A program made the translations under genes and the position numbers. Under the pieces are notes generated by a model. That model saw only the letters and a list, made by a program, of their open reading frames with translations, was not told where the DNA came from and did not search any database. A stretch of DNA of 14,763 nt from NCBI GenBank assembly GCA_031276415.1, contig JAISNF010000536.1:1-14763 (forward strand), read 5' to 3'. The DNA is from Planctomycetaceae bacterium (lineage in GTDB: Bacteria > Planctomycetota > Planctomycetia > Pirellulales > Thermoguttaceae). How positions within the stretch are numbered: the first letter of the stretch is position 1; every line of letters starts with the position of its first letter. This document shows positions 1 to 5,205 of the stretch, piece by piece.

Positions 1-22
1 AAAAAAATACTCCCATAGTATT
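1..22 (-). terminator. Rho-independent terminator reading leftward
   Basis: On the minus strand the sequence is AATACT, a five-base loop ATGGG, then AGTATT, followed directly by a T run to the window edge. The stem is six pairs long and the T tail runs at least five bases. It would end transcripts entering from about position 200, either as the 3' end of a small RNA or as an attenuator of a gene lying to the left. Confidence 0.5.
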
Positions 23-200
23 CGCTAACAGCATTTGGAGGCCCGAAGTTTAAGGGGGAACCTGGAAATTGACTTGTGTGATTCATGCTATAAATAGTAC
101 GACTATACACGTTGCCAAATTCGTTACCGAATCAGGTGCCCATCGGGCTATGTATCGACCCCCCGGATTGTAAATCCGAATCACGAATACAATGAGAGCA
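1..200 (-). ncRNA. Possible structured RNA or leader RNA (minus strand)
   Basis: Read on the minus strand, this gene-free stretch has several helices in a row. There is a hairpin with a three-base loop (178-164, CGGATT/AATCCG). A five-pair hairpin closed by a GTAA (GNRA-type) tetraloop lies at 132-119 and stacks directly on a second helix, 137-133 with 64-60. A GC-rich helix pairs 149-143 with 46-40, and a G6 run (164-159) faces a C5 run (58-54), which would form a pseudoknot. GGGC at 141-138 can pair locally with GCCC at 148-145, or that strand can pair with the distant arm, so two folds compete. The stretch ends in a U-run terminator and has a weak upstream promoter. It could be a free small RNA or a riboswitch-like leader of a gene beyond position 1. 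I recognise no known RNA family, and helices of this length also arise by chance. Confidence 0.27.
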
Positions 201-460
201 TTCACTATATTAACATATCGACCAAAAATGACAAGTGGGGATAATATTTTTTCGGAAAACTTGCGAAAACAACCGAAATCCTCATCTTGCCTTTCGGAAA
301 AAACCGGCTAAAATCAGTTCCCTGTGCATGTTGCGTAAAAAATTTAGGCGTGTTTTATCCTCTCGCTCTGTGGTTTATACTCATCACACTTGACCATTCG
401 GTTTTTGTTTTTTGACCGGATCAACGGATTTTGACGGGGTAAACAGAATTTTAAAGTACA
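201..460. other. Gene-free upstream region of the 461 gene
   Basis: I see no coding frame of useful length here. The stretch must hold the promoter of the rightward gene at 461. TTGACC occurs at 389-394 and TTGACG at 430-435, but neither has a convincing -10 partner. No Shine-Dalgarno sequence precedes the start codon, which is common in planctomycetes. Confidence 0.4.
207..234 (-). promoter_or_regulatory. Candidate promoter for the left-edge RNA
   Basis: The minus strand has TTGTCA at 234-229, one base off the -35 consensus. It is followed after 16 bases by TAATAT at 212-207, which matches four of six -10 positions. A start near position 200 would make an RNA of about 200 bases ending at the terminator at 22-1. 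Such matches are common in AT-rich sequence, so this is suggestive only. Confidence 0.28.
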
Positions 461-1282
461 ATGAGCAAACTATTCAGAAAACAATTCGTTCTATTTGTAA
501 TTTCCATTTTTCTGTTTTTGGGAATTTCCTCTTCCGGTGCCGGTGATTCCGATGCTGCGGAATTTCGGATTGATAATGAAATACAGGTCGAAGGTTCACC
601 GGAAAAAATTATAAGCACCATCTTTTTATTGAATGGTAATTTTATTAGTTTAATCGGTGAAAACGGTGAAATTACGTTTTTTGATTCTGATCGGCAGATT
701 TTCGTGCTTCTTGACCCTGTTTTGCGGATTCAAACCCAACTTGACGCCGCTGAAACCAAAAAGCGGGTAGAATTGTTACGCCAACAAGTGATGACCAGTC
801 CTGATCTCGATCCGAATACCTTTAACGCTTTTGCGGTAAAACCGGTTTTTCAACCGGAATACGAAGAAGCATCGGGAACTCTCGCTATTCAATCACCCTG
901 GATTGATTATCTTTTGGTAACACATGTTTTAACGGATTCCGAAATAGTAAAACAATATTTTGATTCTTGTGATTGGGTGTGTTATCTTCATCTTCGGATT
1001 GATCCGCGATTGACAACAATGTTGGTTCGTCTTGAAGTTAACCGGATTCTCCGCGAAAAAAACCGGTTTGCGTCGCGGATTGCTGTTTCTGTTTTTCCCA
1101 AAGGCAAAGTCCCGATTGCCAAACCGGACAAAGCACAAAGTTCTCACAAAATTATTTTGCGTTTGGATCACACCGACACAAAACGGATTGATCAGGCAAA
1201 AGAATTTCGCCGCACTTTCACAATGTTTTCCTTTGATGAATACCAAAAAAAAGTCGCCGAAAAAAAGAAACTCGCCCGCTAA
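461..1282 (+). CDS. Secreted protein of unknown function, planctomycete type
   Basis: The protein has 273 residues. Residues 1-35 look like a Sec signal peptide: a basic start (MSKLFRKQ), a hydrophobic core at about 9-22, and a small-residue region ending near residues 27-33. No lipobox is present, so it is probably released outside the membrane. The mature part begins EFRIDNEI and contains a stretch about facts of a stored value (FFDSDRQIFVLLDP) and a helical segment with many charged residues. The C-terminus is very basic (KKVAEKKKLAR). I recognise no catalytic motif. The general shape resembles secreted proteins of unknown function that I recall from planctomycetes, but this is memory, not a search result. 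It converges on the lipoprotein gene at 1408-1869 across an inverted repeat. Codon use looks like its neighbours. Function is unknown; coding status is secure because the frame is long and has a clear signal peptide. Confidence 0.8.
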   Translation: MSKLFRKQFVLFVISIFLFLGISSSGAGDSDAAEFRIDNEIQVEGSPEKIISTIFLLNGNFISLIGENGEITFFDSDRQIFVLLDPVLRIQTQLDAAETKKRVELLRQQVMTSPDLDPNTFNAFAVKPVFQPEYEEASGTLAIQSPWIDYLLVTHVLTDSEIVKQYFDSCDWVCYLHLRIDPRLTTMLVRLEVNRILREKNRFASRIAVSVFPKGKVPIAKPDKAQSSHKIILRLDHTDTKRIDQAKEFRRTFTMFSFDEYQKKVAEKKKLAR

Positions 1283-1294
1283 TAAAAGAAATGC

Positions 1295-1353
1295 GTCCGC
1301 AGATTACGCAGATAACCGCAGATAAAAGAGATTTATCAGCGTAATCTGTGGAC
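1295..1353. repeat. Inverted repeat between convergent genes
   Basis: GTCCGCAGATTACGC at 1295-1309 is matched by GCGTAATCTGTGGAC at 1339-1353, which is its reverse complement except for one position that can form a G-U pair. The 29-base middle holds a further partial copy (CGCAGATAA). Related copies occur at 9116-9150, 9257-9289 and 9317-9349, also between convergent genes. A transcript from either side would form a 15-pair hairpin, so it may act as a two-way terminator. Confidence 0.75.
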
Positions 1354-1371
1354 AATTCTTTGTTTCTCTGC

Positions 1372-1399
1372 AAAAATTTCACTGAAATATTTCGGTAAT
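1372..1399. repeat. Interspersed short motif, copy 1
   Basis: AAAAATTTCACTGAAATATT followed by TCGGTAA. Close relatives lie at 3543-3562 and 5118-5142. The core is partly palindromic (AATATTTCAG versus CTGAAATATT-like arms). It sits just past the end of the minus-strand lipoprotein gene. Its role is unknown. Confidence 0.5.
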
Positions 1400-1407
1400 C
1401 AAAACTC

Positions 1408-1869
1408 TTATACTCCGCTTGGTTTAAACGATTCTTCCGTAGAACGAAATTCAAAATCTGCATTTTTTGTTCCTTCAGGAGGAACAGTGAATATCATTTC
1501 TCCGTTTGTTGCCCGTGTCGGAATTTTGTAAGGACATGAATTGGTAATATTCGTAGTTTCCGCGATATTGACGGATTCCGCTTTGGAGTCTTTCCACGAA
1601 ATAAAAACGGCATAGTTTCCTGGTATGGCACCACGTTTTCTACTATGTATCAATGAAAGCGAATATTCTCCCCGTTCATTTGTGGTACCAAAAGCGGCTT
1701 CCGGTGATTTTCCGTCAACCAATTCACCCTGAAACAAAACGGTGATATTTTTACCCGGTTCACCGTCAAAAGTTACTTTTCCCGATACAGAAACCGTTTT
1801 GGAACCACAACCGGAAAAACAAAACACCAAAATACAAAGTACATAAGGAAAAAAATTAATGTTTTTCAT
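1408..1869 (-). CDS. Small lipoprotein with carboxypeptidase-regulatory-like domain
   Basis: The protein has 153 residues. The N-terminus is a lipoprotein signal: MKN, a hydrophobic core to about residue 18, then FSGC with the acceptor cysteine at residue 21. It should therefore be lipid-anchored at a membrane face. Residues 25-105 fit a beta-sandwich of the carboxypeptidase regulatory-like type: VSVSGKVTFDGEPGKNITVLF, then a GTTNERGEYSLSL turn, then GAIPGNYAVFISW. Planctomycete genomes often place such small lipoproteins directly after a DUF1559 gene, and that is the arrangement here: the DUF1559 gene ends 122 bases upstream on the same strand. A strong hairpin lies between them, so expression of this gene may depend on read-through. 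No Shine-Dalgarno is visible before the ATG. The role is probably structural or binding at the cell surface; no enzyme residues are seen. Confidence 0.85.
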   Translation of the reverse strand: MKNINFFPYVLCILVFCFSGCGSKTVSVSGKVTFDGEPGKNITVLFQGELVDGKSPEAAFGTTNERGEYSLSLIHSRKRGAIPGNYAVFISWKDSKAESVNIAETTNITNSCPYKIPTRATNGEMIFTVPPEGTKNADFEFRSTEESFKPSGV

Positions 1870-1950
1870 TTTTCATTGTTTAAAATGTTAAAATTTGAAA
1901 ACGACTTAAAACCAAACCAACACCAAAAACGGTATGGTAACAACAATAAC

Positions 1951-1983
1951 AATCCCATAATTATGAGCAATAACTATGGGATT
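1951..1983 (-). terminator. Strong hairpin after the DUF1559 gene
   Basis: AATCCCATA at 1951-1959 pairs with TATGGGATT at 1975-1983 (nine pairs). After one mismatch a further TTAT/ATAA helix closes a five-base loop. On the minus strand it begins 8 bases past the DUF1559 stop codon and is followed by a T-rich but broken run (GTTATTGTTGTT). It could be a terminator or a partial terminator that lowers expression of the lipoprotein downstream. Confidence 0.6.
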
Positions 1984-1991
1984 GAAAAACT

Positions 1992-3252
1992 TTAGGGAAC
2001 AGCGGCAACTTCACCATCGCTAATTGCACAAAGACAACCCCAAATACCAATCATTTGTAAATTGGTTCGGTTTGCTGCCCAACCTAAACCGACATCAATA
2101 TTATTACTGACAAACCGTACAGATGCGTCACTTACTGTTACATTGTTTCCGTTGGGATGATAAGAACCCGCTGACCGTCCGCAAAAATAGGTATCAATGG
2201 GACTACTCTGACCACAGGTTAAAAGACATAATTCCCAATCGTGTGAAATAAGCGTTGCTGATTTCGGTGAGGCAGTATAAAGATGATTGGCTGGAACACT
2301 TGACCAATAGGTTGCCCGGCGAATCTGAACTTTCGGCTGGTGACGTTCAACAAAAATGAGAGTATTCGATGTTCCGTCAGAAACCGAAGCAAATGATTCA
2401 ATCGATTTCGCTCCGTCTGTTGTTGGATTGACGGCATACACTGTATGCAAAATTCCGCGCATGTAAGCCCGTACAGTTCCGCCTGCTCCGCCGTCACTAT
2501 CCCACCACCATGATCCGCCGGTGTTGGCTCCCGCAACACCTCGATAAGATGTCTGATATTGTTCAAACGGAGTATATTTAGTGTGTGCCGGTGTTCCGTC
2601 GTCTTTAATTTCCGTTGACGGATAAGATCGAATGCCAACACCAGTATCCGAGGGACATTCATAAATCGTCATTCGCATTTGAGCCAATTCACGATTTCGT
2701 CCTTGATTTGAAGGATTTACAGCTCCCGGCGTTGCATTTTCTAAACTTGCGGCTCCGAAATACATATCGTAAGCGGCTTGTTGTTCTATGAAAGGAAGAA
2801 TCGAAACTCCCCACATCGAATAGAAACGCCAGAGACAAGTATTTGATTCACCATTGTTCCGGTCAATTGAACCAAATGGAAATTGTTGTTGTGTATCGTG
2901 GTAGTTGTGGCAGGCAATTCCCAACTGCTTCATTTTGTTGGAACATTGCATCCGCCGCGCCGCTTCTCTAGCGGCTTGAACAGCAGGCAACAGTAGAGCG
3001 ATTAACATACCGATAATCGCAATCACTACAAGAAGTTCGACCAATGTAAAGCCGAAAAGTGAGGTACGGGCAGGAGTTAAGAAGTTTAGAGAATGTCCGA
3101 ACAGTGATGATTTTTCACAATATTCGTATTTTCCACTTATTATAATTACCCCCCCCCCCCCCCGTAATTACCCATTTTAACTCTGGTGTTTTAACCCATG
3201 TTTTTACAGTGTTTTTGACAAAATTCCGCAAGTTTTCAGCAAAGTTTTTCAT
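1992..3252 (-). CDS. DUF1559 pilin-like secreted protein, split by a 15-base poly-G tract
   Basis: The main part carries a type IV pilin-like signal (GFTLVE, then LLVVIAIIGMLIALLLPAV), a helix with REAARRMQCSN, and the DUF1559 C-terminal motif SYHPNGNNVTVSDASVRF. It should be an extracytoplasmic, membrane-anchored or processed pseudopilin; the precise role of the family is not known. The pilin frame has no ATG or GTG before the leader: only a TTG (3044), which would remove GFT, or a CTG. The believable start is the ATG at 3252, eight bases after AAGGA, encoding MKNFAENLRNFVKNTV and onward. This frame enters a run of 15 G (3163-3149). At 15 G it stops at 3117-3115 after 45 residues; at 16 G it meets TAA directly; at 14 or 17 G it joins the pilin frame without a stop, giving 419 residues at 14 G. 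As written the gene is OFF. This may be real phase variation or an error in tract length. In the joined form the pilin motif begins near residue 66, much later than a normal prepilin leader. Confidence 0.82.
3149..3163. repeat. Homopolymer of 15 C (15 G on the coding strand)
   Basis: A pure run of 15 C on the plus strand inside the DUF1559 coding region. Nothing else in this AT-rich window comes close; the next longest C run is six (159-164). Runs of this length slip readily during replication. It codes for glycines between the N-terminal extension and the pilin-like leader. Confidence 0.95.
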
Positions 3253-3260
3253 TGTTTTTT

Positions 3261-3265
3261 TCCTT
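3261..3265 (-). promoter_or_regulatory. Ribosome-binding site fixing the DUF1559 start
   Basis: AAGGA on the minus strand, eight bases before the ATG at 3252. It is one of only two clear Shine-Dalgarno sequences in the window. It supports translation starting upstream of the poly-G tract. Confidence 0.65.
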
Positions 3266-3351
3266 ATGTTAAAAGGTACTTTGAAGTCATTACGATTCGT
3301 TTGCCGCAACAACACGGCAAAATTACCTAATCGCAATTGAATTAGTTTTCA

Positions 3352-3381
3352 CAGTTTAATCCAAAGACTGCTTTTAGTCAA
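3352..3381 (-). promoter_or_regulatory. Candidate promoter of the DUF1559 gene
   Basis: Minus strand TTGACT at 3381-3376, then 18 bases, then TAAACT at 3357-3352 (or TTAAAC at 17). The -35 box is one base off consensus and the -10 box matches four of six. It would give an untranslated leader of roughly 90 bases. Confidence 0.35.
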
Positions 3382-3733
3382 CCGCAATCTTTCTTTTTCA
3401 TTAAAGAAATTCGTCATTGTTTGGCGAAATTCTTACAAATTACTCATCATCAATTTAGTAAACTATCGGCGAAAAGTTTTCACTCACTGTTGTTTATCTC
3501 TTAATTTCCAATCCATAAATACGGAAACAAGTTAATTCTCCCAAAAATTTCGCTGAAATATTCTAAAAAAATGTTTCGTGATTATTCACAAATTATTCTT
3601 GTATGTTTATACTTATTATGTTTCAACTTGTCAATAACTGGGTATTTTATTTTGTAATGTTTCAAAAGACAGGTAACTTTTTCCGACAGTTTGATTTTCT
3701 ATCGTAAACAAATTCAAAAAAAATACAAAATTA
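3382..3733. other. AT-rich divergent intergenic region
   Basis: This separates the leftward DUF1559 unit from rightward folD. It holds one copy of the interspersed AAAAATTTC motif (3543-3562) and a possible -35 box TTGTCA at 3628-3633, with TGTAAT 19 bases later. A 28-codon hydrophobic frame (3571-3657) has no ribosome-binding site and is not called as a gene. I see no known riboswitch. Confidence 0.4.
3543..3562. repeat. Interspersed short motif, copy 2
   Basis: AAAAATTTCGCTGAAATATT, one base different from the copy at 1372 over the first 20 bases. It lies about 230 bases upstream of folD. Confidence 0.5.
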
Positions 3734-3761
3734 TTGACAGGTAAAAGTTTGTATTTATCAA
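3734..3761 (+). promoter_or_regulatory. Candidate folD promoter
   Basis: A perfect TTGACA at 3734-3739, then 16 bases, then TATCAA at 3756-3761. A start near 3768 would leave a short leader of about 28 bases. TTTATCAAT occurs twice here (from 3755 and from 3768). The -35 match is strong; the -10 is moderate. Confidence 0.45.
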
Positions 3762-3795
3762 TCAATATTTATCAATTTTTAGAATACAACAAATT

Positions 3796-4674
3796 ATGCA
3801 AATACTTGACGGCAAAAAATTATCGGAAACAATTCTTAATGAATTGGCGGAAGATATCGTCCGCTTCAAAACGTCAACCGGAATAACTCCCTGTTTGGCA
3901 GCAATATTAGTGGGTGACGATCCGGCAAGTCAAATTTATGTGAGTAATAAAGAAAAAACCTGCAAGAAAATCGGAATAGAAAACCGTCTGTTTCGGCTTC
4001 CCGCCACAACGACCACCAAAGAAATTTTGACATTGATCGAAAAACTCAATACAGATTGCAATGTTCACGGTATTTTGGTTCAACTGCCGCTTCCACAAGG
4101 ATGTGATGAACTTCGGGTTCTTGATGCAATTAATCCCAAAAAAGATGTCGATGCTTTTCATCCCGAAAATGTCGGGCTCATTTCACAAGGACGCCCGCGT
4201 TATCTGCCTTGCACTCCCTACGGAATTCAACAAATGCTTGTCCGTTACGGAATTGAGACGTCGGGAAAACATGCGGTTATTGTCGGACGCAGCGATATTG
4301 TCGGAAAACCAATGGCTCTCATGTTACTACAAAAACAATCGCCCCAACAATCAGGCGCAGATGCCACTGTCAGTATTGTTCATTCCCGTACCAAAAATCT
4401 ACACGAAATAACCCGCCAAGCAGATATATTAATTGTTGCAATCGGACACGCCCGCTTTCTCACCGCCGATATGGTTAAACCCGGCACCGTTGTTATTGAC
4501 GTTGGAATCAATCGGCTGCCAAACGGCAAAATCTGCGGCGATGTCGATTTTGATACCGTTAAAAATGTTGCCGGTGCTGTTTCTCCGGTTCCGGGCGGTG
4601 TCGGTCCCCTGACTATTTCAATGCTCATGCTCAATACTCTTCGTGCCGCAAATTTGTTTTTATTAACCACATAG
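3796..4674 (+). CDS. folD: Bifunctional methylenetetrahydrofolate dehydrogenase / methenyltetrahydrofolate cyclohydrolase
   Basis: This cytosolic enzyme interconverts 5,10-methylene-, 5,10-methenyl- and 10-formyl-tetrahydrofolate with NADP, feeding one-carbon units to purine and formyl-methionine synthesis. The 292 residues match the usual FolD length. The N-terminal catalytic domain has YVSNKEKTC with Y48 and the catalytic Lys52, VQLPLP near residue 95, and the KDVDAFHPENVG motif. The Rossmann half has VGRSDIVGKPMALML for NADP binding, DVGINR, and the signature PVPGGVGPLT near the C-terminus. All key motifs look intact. The ATG follows an AT-rich leader without a clear Shine-Dalgarno. The final residues (LLTT) and the TAG stop lie inside the left arm of an inverted repeat, so the extreme C-terminus is probably repeat-derived. 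It is a single gene, followed by more than 500 gene-free bases. Confidence 0.97.
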   Translation: MQILDGKKLSETILNELAEDIVRFKTSTGITPCLAAILVGDDPASQIYVSNKEKTCKKIGIENRLFRLPATTTTKEILTLIEKLNTDCNVHGILVQLPLPQGCDELRVLDAINPKKDVDAFHPENVGLISQGRPRYLPCTPYGIQQMLVRYGIETSGKHAVIVGRSDIVGKPMALMLLQKQSPQQSGADATVSIVHSRTKNLHEITRQADILIVAIGHARFLTADMVKPGTVVIDVGINRLPNGKICGDVDFDTVKNVAGAVSPVPGGVGPLTISMLMLNTLRAANLFLLTT

Positions 4675-4869
4675 AACACTGCGTTCACAGAGAAGAAAAA
4701 ATTTGTTTATTGAGTAATGTCTTGATTTAGTTAAAATTCCGTAATATTTCCTAAGTCCCGCAGGGACGAGATTATGCATAACCTACGGTTATGCACACTC
4801 ACACTCCTAGCGGGATTAAGATTGAGAAATAAAAATTTCCTCTGTGAACTCTGTGTTCTCTGTGGTTAA
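4663..4869. repeat. 30-base inverted repeat flanking a palindromic element
   Basis: The left arm (4663-4692, starting TTAACCACATAGAACACTG) and the right arm (4840-4869, ending GTTCTCTGTGGTTAA) are reverse complements at 27 of 30 positions. The left arm includes the folD stop codon. Between them lies a second palindromic element (4756-4815). The layout of terminal inverted repeats around an interior with no coding capacity resembles a small non-autonomous element, but no target-site duplication is obvious. An RNA made from it would form a long hairpin just past folD. Confidence 0.7.
4756..4815. repeat. Nested palindrome inside the inverted repeat
   Basis: The outer stem TCCCGC (4756-4761) pairs with GCGGGA (4810-4815) and continues as AGGG/TCCT with a bulge. 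The inner stem TGCATAACC (4775-4783) pairs with GGTTATGCA (4787-4795) around a three-base loop. It is a REP-like or MITE-like intergenic palindrome; it has no reading frame of note. Confidence 0.65.
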
Positions 4870-5024
4870 ATACACTGTGCTTAAATAAAAAGCCAGTTAT
4901 TAGAAGTTCACTTTAGGGAAAATTTTATCATATTTCCGTGAGATTCAGAAATTTCAAAAGATAAAGCAATGTTTTGCCGAAAGTTATTTTTACCTTCTAT
5001 TGTGTTGCCCAATTCATTTCTTTT

Positions 5025-5088
5025 TTCTACGCTCTCTTTTTTTGCGCTCTCTTTTTTCTGTGCTCTCTTTTTCTGTGGTCTCTGTGGT
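5025..5088. repeat. Degenerate tandem array, period 15-16
   Basis: The units begin at GCTCTC positions 5031, 5046 and 5062, with a fourth, altered unit at 5078. They follow the pattern GCTCTCTTTTTTCTGT. The last unit (TGTGGTCTCTGTGGT) resembles the right arm of the inverted repeat at 4840-4869, so the array may derive from it. The array lies 120 bases before the sensor kinase start. Confidence 0.6.
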
Positions 5089-5117
5089 AAAAAACAAATA
5101 GACGGTTATAATTTCAG

Positions 5118-5142
5118 AAAAATTTCGGCGATGTTTCGGTAA
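5118..5142. repeat. Interspersed short motif, copy 3
   Basis: AAAAATTTCGGCGATGTTTC followed by GGTAA, related to 1372-1399 and 3543-3562. It runs on into AAAAGATCGCTT, which recurs at 14072-14083 upstream of the nucleotidyltransferase gene. It sits 60-90 bases before the kinase start and could hold its control site. Confidence 0.45.
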
Positions 5143-5205
5143 AAGATCGCTTGCTTTTAATTTATTGATTTAATTTCAACCAACCAATTCAATCAGATTA
5201 CCATA

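Noticed and set aside
2..131. Minus-strand frame reading FGNEFGNVYSRTIYS and on past the window edge
   Set aside because: It is only about 43 codons before the edge, has a TGA immediately upstream (134-132) and no ribosome-binding site, and overlaps the RNA-like structure. It could be a gene start beyond the edge, but cannot be supported here.
132..134. TGA read as tryptophan (recoded genetic code)
   Set aside because: TGG is used for Trp throughout the genes, and TGA ends the right-edge gene at 14196-14194 with further stops close behind, so the code is standard.
164..178. tRNA-Tyr-like anticodon arm (loop TTGTAAA) on the plus strand
   Set aside because: The seven-base loop matches, but there is no T arm (GGTTCGAATCC type), no D arm and no acceptor stem around it.
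929..1246. Minus-strand frame opposite the 461-1282 gene
   Set aside because: It lies fully inside a gene with a signal peptide and coherent protein; the opposite frame has no recognisable features.
3571..3657. 28-codon hydrophobic micro-ORF (MFRDYSQIILVCLYLLCF...)
   Set aside because: It has no ribosome-binding site, and AT-rich sequence gives hydrophobic short frames by chance. No other support.
3675..3795. Folate-type or ZTP-type riboswitch ahead of folD
   Set aside because: The leader after the likely promoter is only about 28 bases and the sequence upstream lacks GC-rich helices or known conserved cores.
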